The position numbers were made by a program, and so were the translations under genes. Shown one piece after another: positions 63,018 to 64,000 of a DNA stretch of 64,000 nt; position 1 is the stretch's first letter; every line of letters begins with the position of its first letter. Location: the NCBI RefSeq assembly GCF_947502395.1, contig NZ_CANMZM010000001.1, positions 1 to 64,000 of the forward strand, written 5' to 3'. Under the pieces are notes generated by a model. It was not told the DNA's origin, searched no databases, and saw nothing but the letters and a program-made list of their open reading frames with translations. The stretch comes from an uncultured Erythrobacter sp. GTDB taxonomy: Bacteria; Pseudomonadota; Alphaproteobacteria; Sphingomonadales; Sphingomonadaceae.

Positions 63018-64000
63018 TTGGCGCAAAAACCGAATTTGGAACTCTGGCCGATTGGAAACTGCCAAGTCTCCGGGCTGATCGATGACACTGGCGCTCTTGT
63101 GTGGGGGTGTGTGCCCAGAGTGGATGGTGATCCGGTTTTTTCGGCACTCCTCAACGGCGAACAGCGCGATGCCGGCATTTGGCGCTTTGAATTGGAGGGG
63201 CAGAACAAATCGAGCCAGGCCTATATCCGTAACACGCCAATCCTTGTGACCACTCTTGAGGCAGAAGATGGCAGCGCGTTGGAAGTGCTCGATTTTTGTC
63301 CGCGCTACGAGCGTTCTGGCCGGATGTATCGCCCGGTCTCCTATGCCCGCATTGTGCGCCCGATAAGCGGTCATCCGCGAATCAAGGTGGTGTTGAAGCC
63401 AACCAAGAATTACGGCGCGGGGCTGGCCGAGACGACCAACGGCACCAACCATATCCGCTATCTTGCTGGCGGCACCGCATTACGGCTCTCTACTGATGCG
63501 CCTGTGGGATACATCATGGAAGGCCGCACCTTTCGGATTGAGAGCGACACGCATTTCTTCCTCGGGCCGGACGAACCCTTTGTCGGAAACTTGCGTGAAA
63601 CGGTTCGTTCGATGGAGCAAGCGACGCGCAAATACTGGCAGAAATGGGTCAGAATGCTCGCTATCCCCCTCGAATGGCAGGAAGAGGTGATCCGTTGCGC
63701 GATCACGCTCAAGCTGTGTCAGCATGAAGAGACGGGAGCGATTGTTGCGGCGCTCACGACTTCGATTCCCGAGGCAGCGCATTCGGAACGCAATTGGGAC
63801 TATCGCTATTGCTGGATTCGCGACAGTTACTACACAATCCAGGCGTTGAACCGCCTTGGCGCGCTTGATGTGATGGAGAAGTATCTCGGATATTTGCGCA
63901 ATATCGTCGACGGCGCGCGCGGTGGTCAAATCCAGCCGCTCTATTCTGTTATGGGTGAGAGCGAGCTCGATGAGACCACAGCAAGCTACATGGCTGGTTA
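63018..64000 (+). CDS. GH15 glycoside hydrolase (glucoamylase/trehalase-like), cut by right edge
   Basis: The frame is open from TTG 63018, with GGAGA about 10 bases upstream, to the end of the window: 327 residues. The N-terminal beta-domain starts NLELWPIGNCQVSGLIDDTGALVWGC (split motif), typical of GH15 proteins. The catalytic (alpha/alpha)6 barrel begins with SERNWDYRYCWIRDSYYT, which contains the conserved GH15 motif. Gene linkage to otsB suggests trehalose or alpha-glucan turnover in osmotic stress. The C-terminus lies outside, so the general base cannot be checked. Confidence 0.88.
   Translation, partial: MAQKPNLELWPIGNCQVSGLIDDTGALVWGCVPRVDGDPVFSALLNGEQRDAGIWRFELEGQNKSSQAYIRNTPILVTTLEAEDGSALEVLDFCPRYERSGRMYRPVSYARIVRPISGHPRIKVVLKPTKNYGAGLAETTNGTNHIRYLAGGTALRLSTDAPVGYIMEGRTFRIESDTHFFLGPDEPFVGNLRETVRSMEQATRKYWQKWVRMLAIPLEWQEEVIRCAITLKLCQHEETGAIVAALTTSIPEAAHSERNWDYRYCWIRDSYYTIQALNRLGALDVMEKYLGYLRNIVDGARGGQIQPLYSVMGESELDETTASYMAG

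Noticed and set aside
1..64000. CRISPR arrays, toxin-antitoxin pairs, restriction systems or phage structural genes
   Set aside because: Reading through found no regularly spaced repeats and no gene patterns of these systems in the window.

Overview
The window looks like a chromosomal segment from an alphaproteobacterium of the order Sphingomonadales, most likely an Erythrobacteraceae member. This is an inference from gene content and order, not from a search. The basis is the block psd-pssA / rpsB-tsf / pyrH-frr-uppS-cdsA-dxr-rseP-bamA-skp-fabZ, the ccmCDEFGHI run, direct-repeat SOS boxes of the alphaproteobacterial type (GTTC-N7-GTTC), a CtrA-type TTAA-N7-TTAA box, and frequent TTG/GTG starts with 1-4 nt start/stop overlaps.

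Layout. 1-4.9 kb is an accessory stretch: a gene cut by the left edge, a small orphan gene, an IS21-family istA-istB pair, a 5'-truncated SDR pseudogene, and a tandem AlpA/excisionase-like pair without an integrase. 5-14.8 kb holds a KefC-type antiporter, a KAS III-like synthase, psd and pssA for phosphatidylethanolamine, a small leftward membrane-protein gene behind two SOS boxes, rpsB-tsf, and a Crp-type regulator divergent from an SDR-VTT gene pair across a perfect palindrome. 14.9-24.5 kb is the envelope and translation operon from pyrH to fabZ, then rpmE. 24.5-45.3 kb carries housekeeping genes: an SMR exporter, MOSC and prolyl-hydroxylase-like proteins, tRNA-His, a leucine-dehydrogenase-type enzyme, cytochrome c maturation, Kup, the leftward dapF-mtaB-ftsY-yciB operon, a GGDEF-EAL protein, an EVE protein, a ThDP enzyme, an LplT-like MFS protein and pgsA.

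45.6-51.7 kb is a compact catabolic operon: a fused 5-oxoprolinase (HyuA-HyuB), DUF969, DUF979 and DUF2891, behind an approximately 300-base leader with three inverted repeats. 51.9-62.2 kb is the most unusual region: five consecutive rightward genes for exported proteins built from DUF11/Ig-like modules, including a 1753-residue protein whose C-terminal half looks like an outer-membrane beta-barrel. They share modules with one another and look like one surface assembly. The window ends in a trehalose-phosphatase/GH15 operon, the GH15 gene being cut by the right edge.

Strongest leads for new biology: (1) the five-gene surface-protein cluster; (2) the 93-codon membrane-protein gene at 9929-10210 behind two perfect SOS boxes, a candidate SOS-induced division inhibitor or stress peptide; (3) the oxoprolinase/DUF969/DUF979/DUF2891 operon with its structured leader; (4) a CtrA box directly at the start of a small membrane-protein gene; (5) the palindrome between the Crp-type regulator and the SDR-VTT pair.
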